From: Paracentrotus lividus
Taxonomy: Eukaryota > Echinodermata > Echinoidea > Camarodonta > Echinidae
NCBI GenBank assembly: GCA_940671915.1
Contig: CALNVZ010003430.1
Coordinates: forward strand, 15,077,868 to 15,141,867
Length of the DNA stretch: 64,000 bases
Reading direction: 5' to 3'
Within the stretch, counting starts at the first letter, position 1, and every line of letters starts with the position of its first letter. Below the pieces are notes generated by a model. The model was given only the letters and a program-made list of their open reading frames with translations. It was not told the origin of the DNA and searched no databases. Of this stretch, positions 44,301 to 59,300 are shown piece after piece. The translations under genes and the position numbers were made by a program.

Positions 44301-47300
44301 GTTTTTACATGTGGTCTCAAAATACCCCTAAGTGCAAAAGCATGGGAAAAAAGTCTCATTGAACTGTAAAAGGTACACATGTATAATCTCATGGCTTAAA
44401 AACCAGAAAACATTCATACACAGGTAAATAAACTTTCGTTTATTGCAAAGATTCAGCTTTTTATTAGTTTATATATTTGTGATGTGAAGGTTTTCCATGA
44501 TTGAGACAATTTTGTTAAGTCTTCTTTACAATCACACTTAATATTACTACGTCCTCCTCTCTTTTTTTTTTCAAGACAAAGAACATTAGGTGATGATGGT
44601 GAAGGTGATAGACTCAAACAAGCCAACCCTGCTGCCAGCTATCAGTCACATCTTGACACAGCCAGGGTAAGGACACTGCCCTTATAATACTTTAAGGCAT
44701 TTTTTAAAAAGCATATATATTGAGGATTTTCTTGATTTTAGTTCGTGAAAAGCTTGATGCTCACACATTTAGGTAGCTGATAATTTTTTTTTCTTTTGGA
44801 ATATCAAACGAAAGAGAAATGAGGAATAAAAGGCGTTCTGGTCCAAGATGACTATTCGCCTTGTAAATCAGCATGTACATGTATATAAAAATAAATAAAA
44901 AACAGGACAACTTTGGGAACGTGGATTTGGACATACTTCTATGAAATACAGCTGTCTGATTGGTTCTATGATCGATACTGTCAATTTTCTTATTAATCCA
45001 TAATTACCTAATCCTTTGGATGCATAGTCCTTCTAGAAAACCTTTAAATATCCATAGTTATCGCCATTTTTGATATTCAGGCTGAAATTCGGAACAGGCA
45101 CAAAGTTTCTTTCACCTATTCATCTGATGAAGAAGACAATCCTAACCCTAGAAGGAAAGAAGCAAAGTCATCCTCAAATAACAGGGTAAGATGGAGCATC
45201 ACATTATATGCCATATGTTTCATGTCCATATATTTTAGACGGGCAATTCACGAGAGTATATTTTTGCGAGTGTACTGTATTTGCATTCACTTAGCAAGAT
45301 ATTATCAGGAAATGACAATTTTCATGTTCCCTAAGTCATGAAATTCCTGAAAATAAAACCGCCTCGACATATTCTTATATATATTATTATATAGAGTATT
45401 CATGACTAGTTCTCGACCAAACATGTTCAGATTTTGAAAAACTTTCCAAGTTGCAGCGATTAATTGTGTCTGCCAGTTGTGCCACTTTGCCGTCACATCT
45501 CTGAGACTGTAGGAGACGTTGCAATGACTTCCGGGCCAATTGGTTATCAGCTTTTCTGGTGAAGTTGCAGCCACTTTCTATTCTGTTTCCTGGGTCTCCA
45601 TGCCTGATCAGTCGCGTCAGCCGTGCGACATCTCCATCTGTGAGATAGGCCCTTAAAACATGTGAATATTAGAAACCAATAGGCATACTTACAATATGCC
45701 CTTTTCACTAATACTAGAGGAGGCTTGTCTTAATTGATTCAGTGTGTAGAGCAAGGGTCTTGTCATGTGGTTTTTTTTTTGTTTTTTTTTTAAATATTGT
45801 TTGAAAAGAGATTTTGGTTTCATTCCAGGTTCCTCCCAGTAATCCAGCATCCTCAGGGTTCGACTGGGCGAGGTTTGAACTGAGTCCCATTGCTACAAGA
45901 ACCCAGCTCACAACCACTGCACCAAACAGACCCACCGTAGCATCATCAATGATGTTTAATGATGATGTTGTCATGGAGACGAGACAAGAGAAGCAGCATC
46001 TTGAGATGAGAACCAAGCTCCTTGAAGCCAAGTTTCATGAAGAGAAACTCCTCATTCAGCAGAGACATGATGAAGCAATACAGAAGGTAGGACCTCCTTT
46101 TAATTGAATTGAATTAAATAAATTTAACCTAGTCTGTTAATATGGCCAAAAATAATGGAACTTTCTGCATTCACTTGTCTGGCTCAAAGATGCACTTTTT
46201 CAAGATTTTTTTGTGATTTAGAATTTCTATTATTGTACTGCAGTTTTATTACATTCATAATGATGTGAGTGCATGTGAGGATCTCACATTACAAAAAAAA
46301 ATAATAAAATAAATAAGTAAGAAAAAACTCTCCAGAAATTGAAAACCTTCAATCCTTCTTTTTTTCTTTCTTTTTTTTTCTTCTTTGTTTTACAGATTTT
46401 AGACAGGAAGAATACAGAGATGGAGGAGATGAAGACACATTATAGGAATAAAGTGGCAGACTTGGAAGAGACTAATCACAAATTAGATAAGAAATGTAGG
46501 TATTAAATATATACATAATTTACATTACTGCATGCATGTCATAGATTTAGATGTATTGAGTAGTCAAGTGACTTGATTGGGGATGCAAAGGTTGTGGGTT
46601 GATTAGCAATTGTGAGCACAGTCATTCATAGGAGCCATCATGGATGTTCAGTCTATTGTTTAGAATAATCCTTGTTGTGAAGACGAGTTTGATTATCATG
46701 TTGTGACTGCATTGGTTGAGATGTACTGATCTCTTTTGTAAATGTATTTATTCTGTGTTATCAATTGCAGTACAAGCATTGTCCAGGGAGTACAGCCATT
46801 CAAAGGAGAGTAGAGATAAACAGATCTCAGAGCTGAGGAAGATGGTTGAACATAGCAGTCAAACAACCCTCAATGGATATGAGAAGAAGGTGGGTACAGC
46901 TCATTGGTAGAAGCTTGAAGCTTGAACCTTGAATAGATACTCTCGCGATAAGCGTGTATACTGTCGTGGAGAGGGCTGTGCTGTGCAGGGTGTTGTTGCA
47001 GGTGCTTGAATATTGTGCATCTATCATTTATATACAGGTGCAGTTGTGTCTCTCATTACAGCATCTTCAGGGTATGGGGCAGTGTAATATGAAATCTTGA
47101 AAACATCAACATGGGTTTAAATCTTTCTGATGATACCATATTACTAGTTTTGTCTAGTACATGAAGAACAATATATTACCCTGTTTAATCAAATTATTTT
47201 TTGTTGATTTCCCAGCTTCATGACGCAGTAGCAGATTTTGAGCAGGAGAAGTTTGAGATGCAGAAGAAGCAGACAAGTGCTATTCAGGACATCTTGGAAG

Positions 47301-50300
47301 ACACTAACACCAAACTGCAGAAGATGGAAATGGAGTATAATGCCCAGGTGGAAAGTCATGTAGGTTGTTCTACTTACTCTGGAAGGACCAAACTAAATAC
47401 AGTGGTGGCCAAAATTATTAGAACACCTGAACCTACACAAAGTCTATGGGATTATCAATGCCCTAGTTCATTTGCCGAAATCAGATTAAAGATATCCTTT
47501 GTGTGCCATGAGCTTTCATGACTTTTTAGCATAGGGTCTTACGTATATTTTTATACCAAATTTATATAGTTTCACCCATCTGGTAATGCGCAGCATTAAA
47601 AATAGTTGCGCTATGCGCTTTTGGTTTCCCCATAGACTTGTGTATTAAACATGTAGTCCAAATGCAAAAAAGTAAAATGCCAATTACATATGCCGATTGC
47701 TCAAAAATTATTTCAGGTAGAAGTATAAAACTTAGCAGGCTTATTTATTCTTATATACCTCAAATACATTCTAATTTTCAGCAAATGTGGTAGAATGGGG
47801 AGGGTGGATTCGCCCCCACCCTTGGTGGTGAGATGACCAAAATAACCATGCCCATTGAAGGTTAAGACTATTTAATGAGGAAACTCCTTGTAAATGTATA
47901 TTTTTTAAAAGGAAATTTCATGAGCAATTCACATATGTTGAAATATTAAGGGTCATTGGAATAATGGACTTAAATAGGGGCACTGAATTAAAAATTTGGG
48001 GCCCTTCAAAAATAATTTTTAAAAAACCCACATAAGATGTAACTACTTCACCCTGTGTTGTTATGAATACCATTTTTGACATCCTCAGGAAATTTCCTTT
48101 CAGAATATATATACTTTTGTAGGGAGAGGCTTAAAATGTTTGATGTTATGACACTTTGATCCTGAAAGGGGCAAGATTTTTAAAATTTTCAATTGGTGGT
48201 GTCACATAAAAATGGGCGACTTGGGGGCGAGTTCCCAACGCACGTCTTTGTTATTTATTTTTTAAAGCATAATGATGATATTCGAAGACACTCCAACCAT
48301 TTTATAGGTATTTAAATGGTCAACTGAATGAAAATTCTTAAAATCATTTAAATATGTTAGGTGTTCTAATAATTTTGGCCACCACTGTATATACTCATAA
48401 TTTCTTCTATTTTAGATGTTACTTATGGTGGTTCGCCTACAGTATATAAGGGAGGGGTGTTTTACAAAGATTTAAGTTTGACTTATAGTCACATTTTAAT
48501 TCCAAGTGCATCTGATATTTGACGTGTAATCTCATTGATATACTCTCCAATAGCATGCATCCCCTGAGCATGATCTGGCAAATGACTTGATGCATAATAT
48601 ATCTTATGCAATAAGTAATGTAAGTGCAACTTTCAGTCAGGATTCACTCTTTGTATGATGATTATCTTCTCAAAACTTTGTCTGTCCCTTATACATTCCA
48701 AAACAGTTTTGTCATAAAGAGTTGTTAATGATTTGAAATTAAAGTATATCTTCAAATACATTACCTGATGTATAAATCAAATTATACATGTAAGTTAACT
48801 CGCTTTTTGTCTGCAAAATTCTCAAGGGCAGTGATTTCTGTCGGGTGAGGGGGGGGGGGGGAGGGAGTGAGGACCACAAGATGACCCTCTCCCTTTGGTT
48901 GCTGTATACAATTTTTAAAATTTTCAAGGACATGTCTTCTCCATATTTTAAGTAATGATTTTATATCTATTGGTTATAGGCTGAAGTAATCCGAGAGCTT
49001 GAAACCAAACTTCACCAACTGAGCCAAGAATTGACCAATCAGCAAGCAGGACAGGTCCGTCTGTCGGAAGAGAAGTCTGAAATGGAAAAACAGGCAACTC
49101 TACTCAATGTGGAACTGGAGAACATCACTAAAAGGTAAATATATTTGATATATCAGCATATGTTTAATTGTTTTGATACTTCTTGTAGGTATATACTCAC
49201 ATCTTGCTTATATATTTCAGAAATGCAGACACTTCTTTGATCTCTCCTCTTTATCGTATGTGTGCCTAGAGCATTTGAAGTTCATGTTGGACAGTTCATG
49301 GGTAGAATTTTGCAAATATTTACTTATGGTTATGTCTATGATTTATTTTCGGATATTTCACATGACTTTTAGAATCTACATTCAGTACATCCACAAATAT
49401 CTTACTTGACTAACAAATAATGTTGTTTGTGTTATTTCAATCAGATACCTAGCCTTGGAGAAAGATTATGACGTCAAGAAGACAGATTATGAGAGGGAGC
49501 TGACAAATCTACGAGGAAAGTCAGAAGCAAGGTTGGATTTCTTAAAAGAAGAACACGCAACTTCACTCTCAAAGGTACAGCACTGGAAATAATGATAATA
49601 GTAAGAGTTGCGATTTATATAGCGCCTAATATGAAACAATATCATCCCGGTCATCGGATGCTTGTAAGTCTTGCTGACACCTGTTCAATTCCAAAGGGAT
49701 CATTTCGAATCATGGCAGCCTTTAGGGTGCACTCGTTCCATTCCCATCGGGTACCCATTTTTGCACATGGGTGGGGAGAAGCATGTAGACAAAACGCTTA
49801 GGCTCGAGGACGTAAGTGCCATACCGGGGATTGAACCTTGCATTCTCAGTCAAGTGATACGACCACTAGACTATGACAATTCTAAATAAACAGTAATGTG
49901 TAAAATAAGCATGATGAATTAGATCTCCTCAATATAACTCACATATTTCCACCATGAAGAATTATCTTTAAAAATACCCCCAATTCATTCAGTGCAAGCT
50001 GTAGAAACTCTGCAGAAATAACCTGATTCGATACAGCATGGGGCGGTAGGTGTGAGATTAAAATGTGACAAATAAACAATTAAATGTGTATTAAATAGTG
50101 AGAGTGGGAAGGGGTGCAAAATGAAGGCAAGATATATAGAATGGGATATAAATTCTAAGATAAATGTGGTATTTGTGTATGAGCAAGCAACCAATAGCAC
50201 AATAGATTAACCAGCTAAAGTTCAGATACATGAAACTCGATCCTTGACATTTTGTTAAATAATGAGGATAATATTTGTTGTTATTGTCACAGAGTGATTT

Positions 50301-53300
50301 ATTTAGTGCATAATTCTTTGCTTGCAGCTAAGTGAGAACAACAAGGAACTTGAAGAAAGAGTCCATGATCTAAGACAGGCACTGCAGGACAGTGAGCTAA
50401 ATAGACAGAGACAAGTTAGAGTGAGTATAACAAAATACTTGGTTAAGATCTTGAGGCCCGAGGTAGTATTGATTCATGACATTCCACCTCATGTCGGGAG
50501 GGGGGCGGGGCTAACTTGTTGCCATTTTGAGAGGTGGGAATAGAAGTGTCCTTTATTGAATTAGATACTAGAAATCTAGAGTGGTACAGAAAGATGATAA
50601 GATAAACGGAGACGGAAAGATAAAGATAGAGAAGGAAGAAAGAAAAAGTAATGAAACACTGTGTCAAAAGCTCTGTGCTTTCTGGACATATTGCACAAAA
50701 CATTGAGGGATCGGATTCCGCCCCGCCCCCCCCCCCCAGCTCTTGTGATAGAGAGAGATAACAAATCACATTGATAGAGAAGAACAAATGTTATTTTGAT
50801 TCATCATCTAGATATCATATTTCCCTCCCTCTCCCTCATGACACCTAATATCTCCTTCTTTCTACTAGGAGCTACATGTAGAGAGTGAATACAAATGAGA
50901 TAAGTTTAATCAAGAGCACCTGAGCAAGATAAAGCTAAAAAAAAAATTAAAAAGTACTCCGTGCACATAGGAATGTGGATATAGAGAGACAGCGTGAGAC
51001 ATGGATAGACAAGTTATGATTTATTTTTACGATCTACAATGTATAATAGATATACATGTATATTCCTCCTTCTCACTCATGACACCAAATTTCTCCTTCT
51101 TTCTACCAGGAGCTGGAGAGTGAATACAAACAAGATAAGCTACACCAGGAGCAACTTAGTGAGAGAAAGCTCCAGGGACTTCGTTCACAGATGGGTGTGG
51201 AGAAGGAGGATCTGGAGAGGCAGCTCAGGCAAGCACAGAATGTCAACCAGTAAGAAGAAATCTATTCCCTTCTAACAATAATCCTTAGCATATTAATGAT
51301 GATGACTCTTAGTTCAACTCTGGCATCCTTGCTTGAGAAATATTTCTCATAGAATTAAATCTTCATAGTTAATTTTCATATCTAGTATTTTCCACTATTT
51401 TTCCCACTATTTATTATTTATTTTGAGGAAATCATAATAGGGATTCAGCCTTCCTGATAAATTATGGGAGGCTATTCCATAACTTAGGCCCAAAAATTTT
51501 TTCACTGAAGTTTCTGATAATATACTTGTAGCTTGGTCAGCTCATCATCATCATGTTCATCATCATCATCATCTCCGTCATTACCACCAACTTCATCATC
51601 ATCATCATCATCCTCATCATTATCATCACTATCCTAATCATCATCATCTGGGTCATTACCACCAACTTCATCATCATCATCATCTCCATAATCATCATCA
51701 TCATCATCATCTTCACAATCATGACCATCATTACCATCATCATCATCTTTATCATTAATGTTCATTTTTCTCTTCCATGTTTGCAGTGATAAAGAGGAAC
51801 AGATCAAGCGTCTGAAGGAGTTACAGAGGCTGCAAGCACAACAAGCAGAGAGGGCGCTAGAGGATTTTAAGAATCAGGTGGAAACCAACTCAGGAAGGAT
51901 GTTTGACGATATGAAAGCAAAGGTTTGCAATAATAATAATAATAGTTGCGATTTATATAGCGCCTAATATGAAACAATTTCATCTCTAAGCGCTTTACAA
52001 TTATTATTACCCCGGTCATCGGATGCTTGTAAGTCTTTCTGACACCTGTCCAATCCCAAAGGATCATTCAGAATCATGGCAGCCATTACGGCGCACTCGT
52101 TCCATTCCTACCTGGTACCCATTTTGCACCTGGGTGGGGAGGAGCATTGTAGACAAAACGCCCATGCCCTAGGAAGTAATACCCTAGGAGCCAAGGGCCG
52201 TTAATCAGCATTTTTGCTGGGGAAGGTTTGAAGGTCCTATCTAGAGTAAAATTTTGCGCTGATTCCAAAAATGTCCCTCTTACTGACCGTACCCATGACA
52301 CTTCGGCCATTTTTTGTCCAAAAATGACCATTTTGGTCACTTGTGGTCAAGGGTATTTTATTTCTATAATTTTTGCCGATAAATGGGATTTTAAAAATCT
52401 ATCTGATGTAAAAATGTGCGCTGATTCTAGAAAAAGTGGTTTTATTGACTCGGTGGGTCATTAAAGGGGTCATTTTGGTCAATTTCGGCCAAAAATTGTC
52501 ATTTTTTATCATTTTGGGGGTCAAAATTAGACCAAAATGACCATCAGAGTCATCCAAGTGATGGTTTTCCCACCCCCAAACCATTTTAAAAATCTTCCTT
52601 GGGTCTGAAACAATACTCCCATACCATTTTCCTAAAATAATTGGACAGCCCTGGTCATTTAGGCCAGTTTGACCGAAAGTGACCATTTTGGCCTATGGTT
52701 GCCAGATTTTGCCTATCGCATTGGTATTACATGTATTCTGTGTATAGGACACGTGTATATAATTTTTTATGTAGATCGTATTATCCTTTCGTTAACTCAT
52801 TTCACTAAGGTTGCTAGTGTGGGAGAGTGGCACATTGATGCTGATTTAAAAAATAGAGGTCTTATTCAACCTACCCATAAGGTTCTGGTCACTTATTGGT
52901 CTTATGGCGAAGGTTGACCATTAGCCAAATGAAATAAAAAATACGATTTACAATAATAAGTGCCTAAAACTAGTTTGACTGTGTCTCTAAGACACTAACG
53001 ACATTTTTTTTATCACTCGGTCATCAGAAACAGATTTACCCCGCACACAATATGTGCATTCTCCACTCCCTATTAGCATGCTGACCATGAACTATAAAAG
53101 AACCCCAAAAAATGTTTGATATTTGCTTTCACAAAAAAGGCATGCACAAATATGACAGCCTGAAAATTGTGGTATTTCCTGTGATTTTAATCGTTGTAAT
53201 GTCCACTGTGGGGTTCTTTAACATTGACCCGCACTGACGATTTCTATATACAAATGGTCAATGTGGCTAAAATTGAACAAACGCCAAAGTGTATACAGTA

Positions 53301-56300
53301 TCATTATTTGTCTACAATGCACTAATTGTATTGATTTCAATGTTTGTTAATGTCAATCGCGTTAAAACTGATTATTTGTCGCACACATTAAAGTCTATGT
53401 ATAGTTTGGGAGAACATATTTTTTGTTTTACTTCATAGCAGAATAATATGAATTATACAATCAATCTTGTGTTCAAAATTATTTGTTATAAAATCCTCCT
53501 AAGACCTGAATTTAGAACAAAACTGTGTAGATGTTTTGTTTTGGGCCGTGCCTAAACAGGTGACACTGGGGAGAGTGCAATGTGCAGTGGTTTGTGTGCA
53601 AAGTATATGCTATTGATACCAGACTGATACACACACAGAATGCCGCACACGCCATACCAGTCAGCAGTGGTGTGGCATGCCCAGAGTTCTGGGGTGAGAG
53701 TGAAGGAAGTATGGCCTCATTTTTGATGAATTTCCCATGTTTTATGCTAACATACATATCATGAAAAGAACTGCATGGCACATGGTTATATTACTTGCCA
53801 TGTTTTATTGTTATTGGGACAATATTAGGACAAGTTGAGTAAGTTTTTGAAAAATGCAATTTTCTCTACCAACTATACTTGGGCTTTAAGTCTGGTCATT
53901 TTGGCCACTTTTGGGTCAAAGTTAAGCATAATTTAATGTCATTTTTTTAAATTTTATTTTATTACATTTTAATCATCAGTTGTTTTGTAAAATTGTATGC
54001 AAAGAATAAAATTGTAACGCGGCATGATCGTGTAACAAAACACAGAAAGACCCAAGCTGACCAGTAATTATATGATTTCCATAGCAACATGATCTAGATG
54101 ATATAATAATTTTCATATAATCTATATATTGTATATCTGCATGATCTGTTGACGATTTGAATATCCCAAGGAATTAATATTAAAGAAGAATGTCATTAAA
54201 ATATCATCTATGACTTAACCATTATAAAAAGGCGGTTTTCATGTTGCTAGATATGTGTTGAGCGAGTCCAGTATTAAAACCACATGACCAATGTCCTCAT
54301 TGCCTTTCTATCGGAAAAACATTCAACTAGGTGGAGAAGTCAGGTCCTCTTGATACTTATCGTCTGATAAACATATTGAAGTCTTCTTGTAATGTGAAGA
54401 GGCAATGAGAGTACAGATATTTTGGTCAAGATCTTGAAGGATGTCCAGTTCTCTGGAGAAAGTGTCTATAACTCCGTCATGGTTGTCTTTGATCATTTCT
54501 GAAAGACACTAGTGTGACGAACATGGTGTATCCAGTTTGGGATGAAATGAGTGGACTGGTTGACTCTATGTTTAAGTTCAGTAGAGCTGTGAGAACCATG
54601 TTGTGTTGTTCACATTCATGATAGGAAAACAATCAATGTTTTTTTGAAGCGAACTGCCACAATTAAGCATGCACTTTATATTTGGGTCCTGTAAGGGATA
54701 CCCTCGTCCTGGAATAATACATGGGTTGTTGTTTCTGTTCTGACGAACATCATTTCATCCTTCACCAAATCAGGATTAACAAGAATTCCATTCACAGTCA
54801 GTCTCTTTAGAGTGGTCTTGATCCAAGCCATGAACAGTAGGCTCAAGGACAAGAAGTTCCATGGAGACTTGAAAAGTGCAGATATTGACAGAGTTGTTCA
54901 CTTGAAGAGTCTTTGACCAATAACTTGAACTGTGCTTCTCAGCAGAAGATAAAAGATCCTGGTGATGTGAAGAAAGACATGCTAAACCTTTGGGCAATGG
55001 TACAAACTCATTCCTTCTGGGATAAATACCCTTCAAGGTTAGAAAGACCCTTGTTTATAATTTAAGTGAAGGTTCTGCCAAGTCAAAAAGATGACTGACT
55101 AATATGGTTCTAGGCCTGCTCTCTGATTTTGTAGAGATATTGGTCATCGCGAGATCGTAGCAGCCATGATGGAGGTGTCCACAGATTGGTCAACTAGCTG
55201 CCTTGCAAACGAATCGATGACAACTTCTAAGACACAGATAAGCATCTGTATAAGTTGTTCCATTATTTCAGGATGAGTGGTATCCATGTACAGGCCAAGA
55301 TAGTATATAGGCACATAATGGCATGCATAATAATTATTGTGGCAGTTCTCATCAAAGAAGACGTTGTTCCTCCAATCAAGAATGTGAAATGATCAACATG
55401 ATTCTCGCGGCTCTACATGACTAGTAAATAATGTCAACCACGTCCATGCAATTTATCATACAAATTAAACCTTGTTTGCCACCGGGGCGTCTAGGCATTA
55501 ACGATCAAAGACAACTTGAAATAAGTTGTAGGCACTTTCTTCATCCTTTCAGGAGATGGAGATGACCACTAGACATCCTTCAGATCTTGACCAATATTTG
55601 TGGCTCTCATTACCCTTAACGTTACAATTCATTCAGTTGCCATTTATTAATTAGTTTCAGGAGGATATGTTTCCTCGCCTGGTTGAAATGCTTTCCTGAG
55701 AGGAAGGCATTGCTGGAGCCTTGGTTAGGACACTGGACTCGCTCATGACACATGTCAACAACATAATAACTGGCTTTGCTAAAATGGTAAGTCATTGAAG
55801 TCGTTGAAATACATTTCATGAATTTTCAATTGCGATATTCAATCGTCAATAGATCACGGACATGTGTATTTGAAGTCATTGAACTATTGATGTATTGAAT
55901 TCATTTTGCTATGGAAACTACACTATTGGTCATCTTGAATTAGTATGATCAGCTTGGAATTTACTCTTTAATACTGTGATGTGCTTATAACATCATGGTG
56001 ATATGCTTATAACATCATGGTGATAACACGATTGTTATTCTTTATATACAAATGTACAATATACGTTTAGTGATTGAAATCTTATTCTATTTAGAAGTTA
56101 AAAAATGACACAAAATTAGTGCTTACGTAACTTTGACCAAAAAGCGGCCAAAGTGGCCAGAAATTTTTTAGTGGGGAAAACAAGAAGTTTTAACGGGGCT
56201 TAAAATCTACAAACATTAAACTCAATTCAAGAATTGCGTTATAGACTAAATGGTAAATTACTTGCATCCACTTTGGCGGTTGTTACCATTTTGACCCACA

Positions 56301-59300
56301 CTGACCATTTGCATATACATGATATAGGAATGGTCAGTGCGGGCAAATGGTAAATTATTTGTATCCACTTTCTTTGGCGGATGTTACCATTTTGACCCAC
56401 ACTGACCATTTGCATATAGGAATGGTCAGTGCGGATAAAAATGGTAAGAACCGCCACAGTGGACATTACAATGATTGAATCACAGTAAATACCACAGATT
56501 TTCAGGCTTGTCATATTTGTGCATGCCTTTTGTTGTGAAAGCAAATATCAAACTTTTTTTTTCTTTTAATAGTTCATGGTCAGCATGCTAAGTAGGGAGT
56601 GGAGAATGTGCACATATTGTGTGCGGGGTAAATCTGTTTCTGATGACCGGGATGATAAAGAAAAATGTCTGTTAAGTGCTTAGAGACACAGTCTAACTAT
56701 GTTTTAGGCACTGTATTGATTGTAAATCGTATTTTTTATTCATTTGGGCTAATGGTCAACCTTCGGCCAATAAGTGACCAGAACCTTATGGGTAGGTTGA
56801 ATAAGACCTCTATTTTTTAAATCAGCATCAATTGTTGCCACTTCTCCACCACTAGCCAACTCTTTAGTGAAATGAGTTAAACGAAAGGATAATACATCTA
56901 CATATATACACGTGTATACACTAATACACGTAATACATAGGCCTGTATAGCGAAATCCTGCAAAATGGCAAAATGGTCACTTTCGGTCAAACTGGCCTAA
57001 ATGACCAGGGCTGTCCAAATATTTTAGGAAAATGGTATGGGAGTATTGTTTTAGACCCAAGGAAGTTTTTTTAAATGGTTTGGGGGTGGGAAGACCATCA
57101 CTTGGTTGACTCTGATGGTCATTTTGGTCTAATTTTGGCCCCCAAAATGATAAAAATGACAATTTTTGGCCGAAATTGACCAAAATGACCCCTTTATTGA
57201 CCCACCGAGTCAATAAAACCACTTTTTCTAGAATCAGCGCACATTTTTACATCAGATAAGTTTTTTAAAATCCCATTTATCGGCAAAAATTATAGAAATA
57301 AAATACCCTTGACCACAAGTGACCAAAATGGTCATTTTTGGACAAAAATTGGCCAAAATGGCCGAAGTGTCATGGGTACGGTCAGTAAGAGGGACATTTT
57401 TGGAATCAGCGCAAAATTTTACTCTAGTTAGGACCTTCAAACCTTCCCCAGCAAAAATGCTGATTAAAGGCCCTTGGCTCCTAGGGTATAAGTGTCATGC
57501 CGGGGATCGAACCCACGGTCCTTGCTTTCTCAGTCAAGTGATAAGACCACTAGACAATGACACTTCTACTCATGAAATAATGTGCTGGATTGTTTTTTCT
57601 TCACGTAGATGGCAAAATGTTGAAATTTGATCCAACCAAGAAACAAGACGTACTTAGAGAGAGATGATAATATTTCTGTGTTTCATGATAATATGCACCA
57701 CCAACGTTCATTTTCATGCCAGCAAGTGTTATCCCAGGAAAACTTTTTCAATGAGGTTTGTAATCACTTTGAAAGAGAATACAGTGATTAATGCACAGTG
57801 CTGAGTACACTTTTGTCAAACAATCTCTCAGGATTAATGGAAAGCAGTCGCAAGAAGGCCACAACTTGCATTATGTATTATGAAACGCACATATTGGAGA
57901 TACATAATTTTGTCTGTTTTGAACTTTTATCACAAAGTTATTCACAAAGCCCAGCTCTAATAATCATCTCTATATGTTTTTATAGATGGCTAGAGTAGAA
58001 GTTGATCTGGCTAAGTCCAAGGAGTTGAGGGAGAAGCAATCAGCGGAGTATAAGAGACAGAGCGAAGAGGCCAGGGCGTCGCATAAACAACAGGTCAGAT
58101 ATATCTTCTTTCTTATAACTGAGACACACCATTCTGCTAGTGCTAACTTTATTTGAATTGAAAGTAATTTGAGTGACATTTCTATGCGGCAAGTGTAAAA
58201 ATATACCTGTATATACGTAATGTATTGTGTAAGAGTTTCTCTTCAATTCAATTCAATTTCAATTTATTTGCTTTAAAAAAATCCATAAAATACACAACAT
58301 ATACAAAGAGTCAAATTCACAAAAAAACAACAACAAAATATGCTTCGGATTAGGTACAAGAGGGACAGCAGGAAAGGAACAAGCCTTGTTATTACATTGT
58401 AGGTGACCCTAAAACATAATAATATAGAGTGGTGGCCAAAATTATTAGAACACCAAGTAAATTTAAATGATTTTAGTTGTTTTCATTCCGTTGACCATTT
58501 AAATACCTTTAAAATGCCTGGAATGTCTACAAAAGTCATTATTATACTTTAAAAACTAAATAACATAGTCATGCGTTTGGAACTCGCCCCCAACTCGCCC
58601 CCAAATCGCCCTTTTTTGTGTTATGCAACCAATTGTAAAATCTAAAAAATCTTGCCCATATCAGGATCAAAGTGTCAAACATTAAAAATATCAAGTCCCT
58701 CCCTACAAAAGTATACATTTTCTGAAAGGAAATTTCATGAGAATGTCAAAAATGTCATTCACAATACGATAGGGTAAAGTAGTAACATGTTCTGTGGGAT
58801 TTTTTTTAATTATTTGCGAGGGGCCCCAAATTTTTAATTTAGAGCCCCCATTTAAGTCCCCTTTTCCTCTGACCCTTAATATTTCAACATATTTGAATTG
58901 CTCATGAAATTTCCTTCTAAAAAATATACATTTACAAGGAGTGTCTTCATTTAATTAAAAAATAGTCTTAACCTTCAATGGGCATAGTTATTTTGGTCAT
59001 CTCGCCACCAAGGGAGGGGGCGAATCCACCCCTCCCCATTTAACCAAATTTTCTGAAACTTGTCAAGTATTTGGGACATATTAGAATGAATAAGCCTGCT
59101 AAGTTTCATACTTCTACCTCAAATACTTTTGGAGCAATGGGCATATGTAATTGGCATTTTACTTTTTTTGCATTTGGACTACATGTTTAATACACAAGTC
59201 TATGGGGAAACCAAAAGCGCATAGCGCAACTATTTTTAATGCTGCGCATTACCAGATGGTCAAAACTATATAAATTTGGTATCAAAATATACGTAAGACC

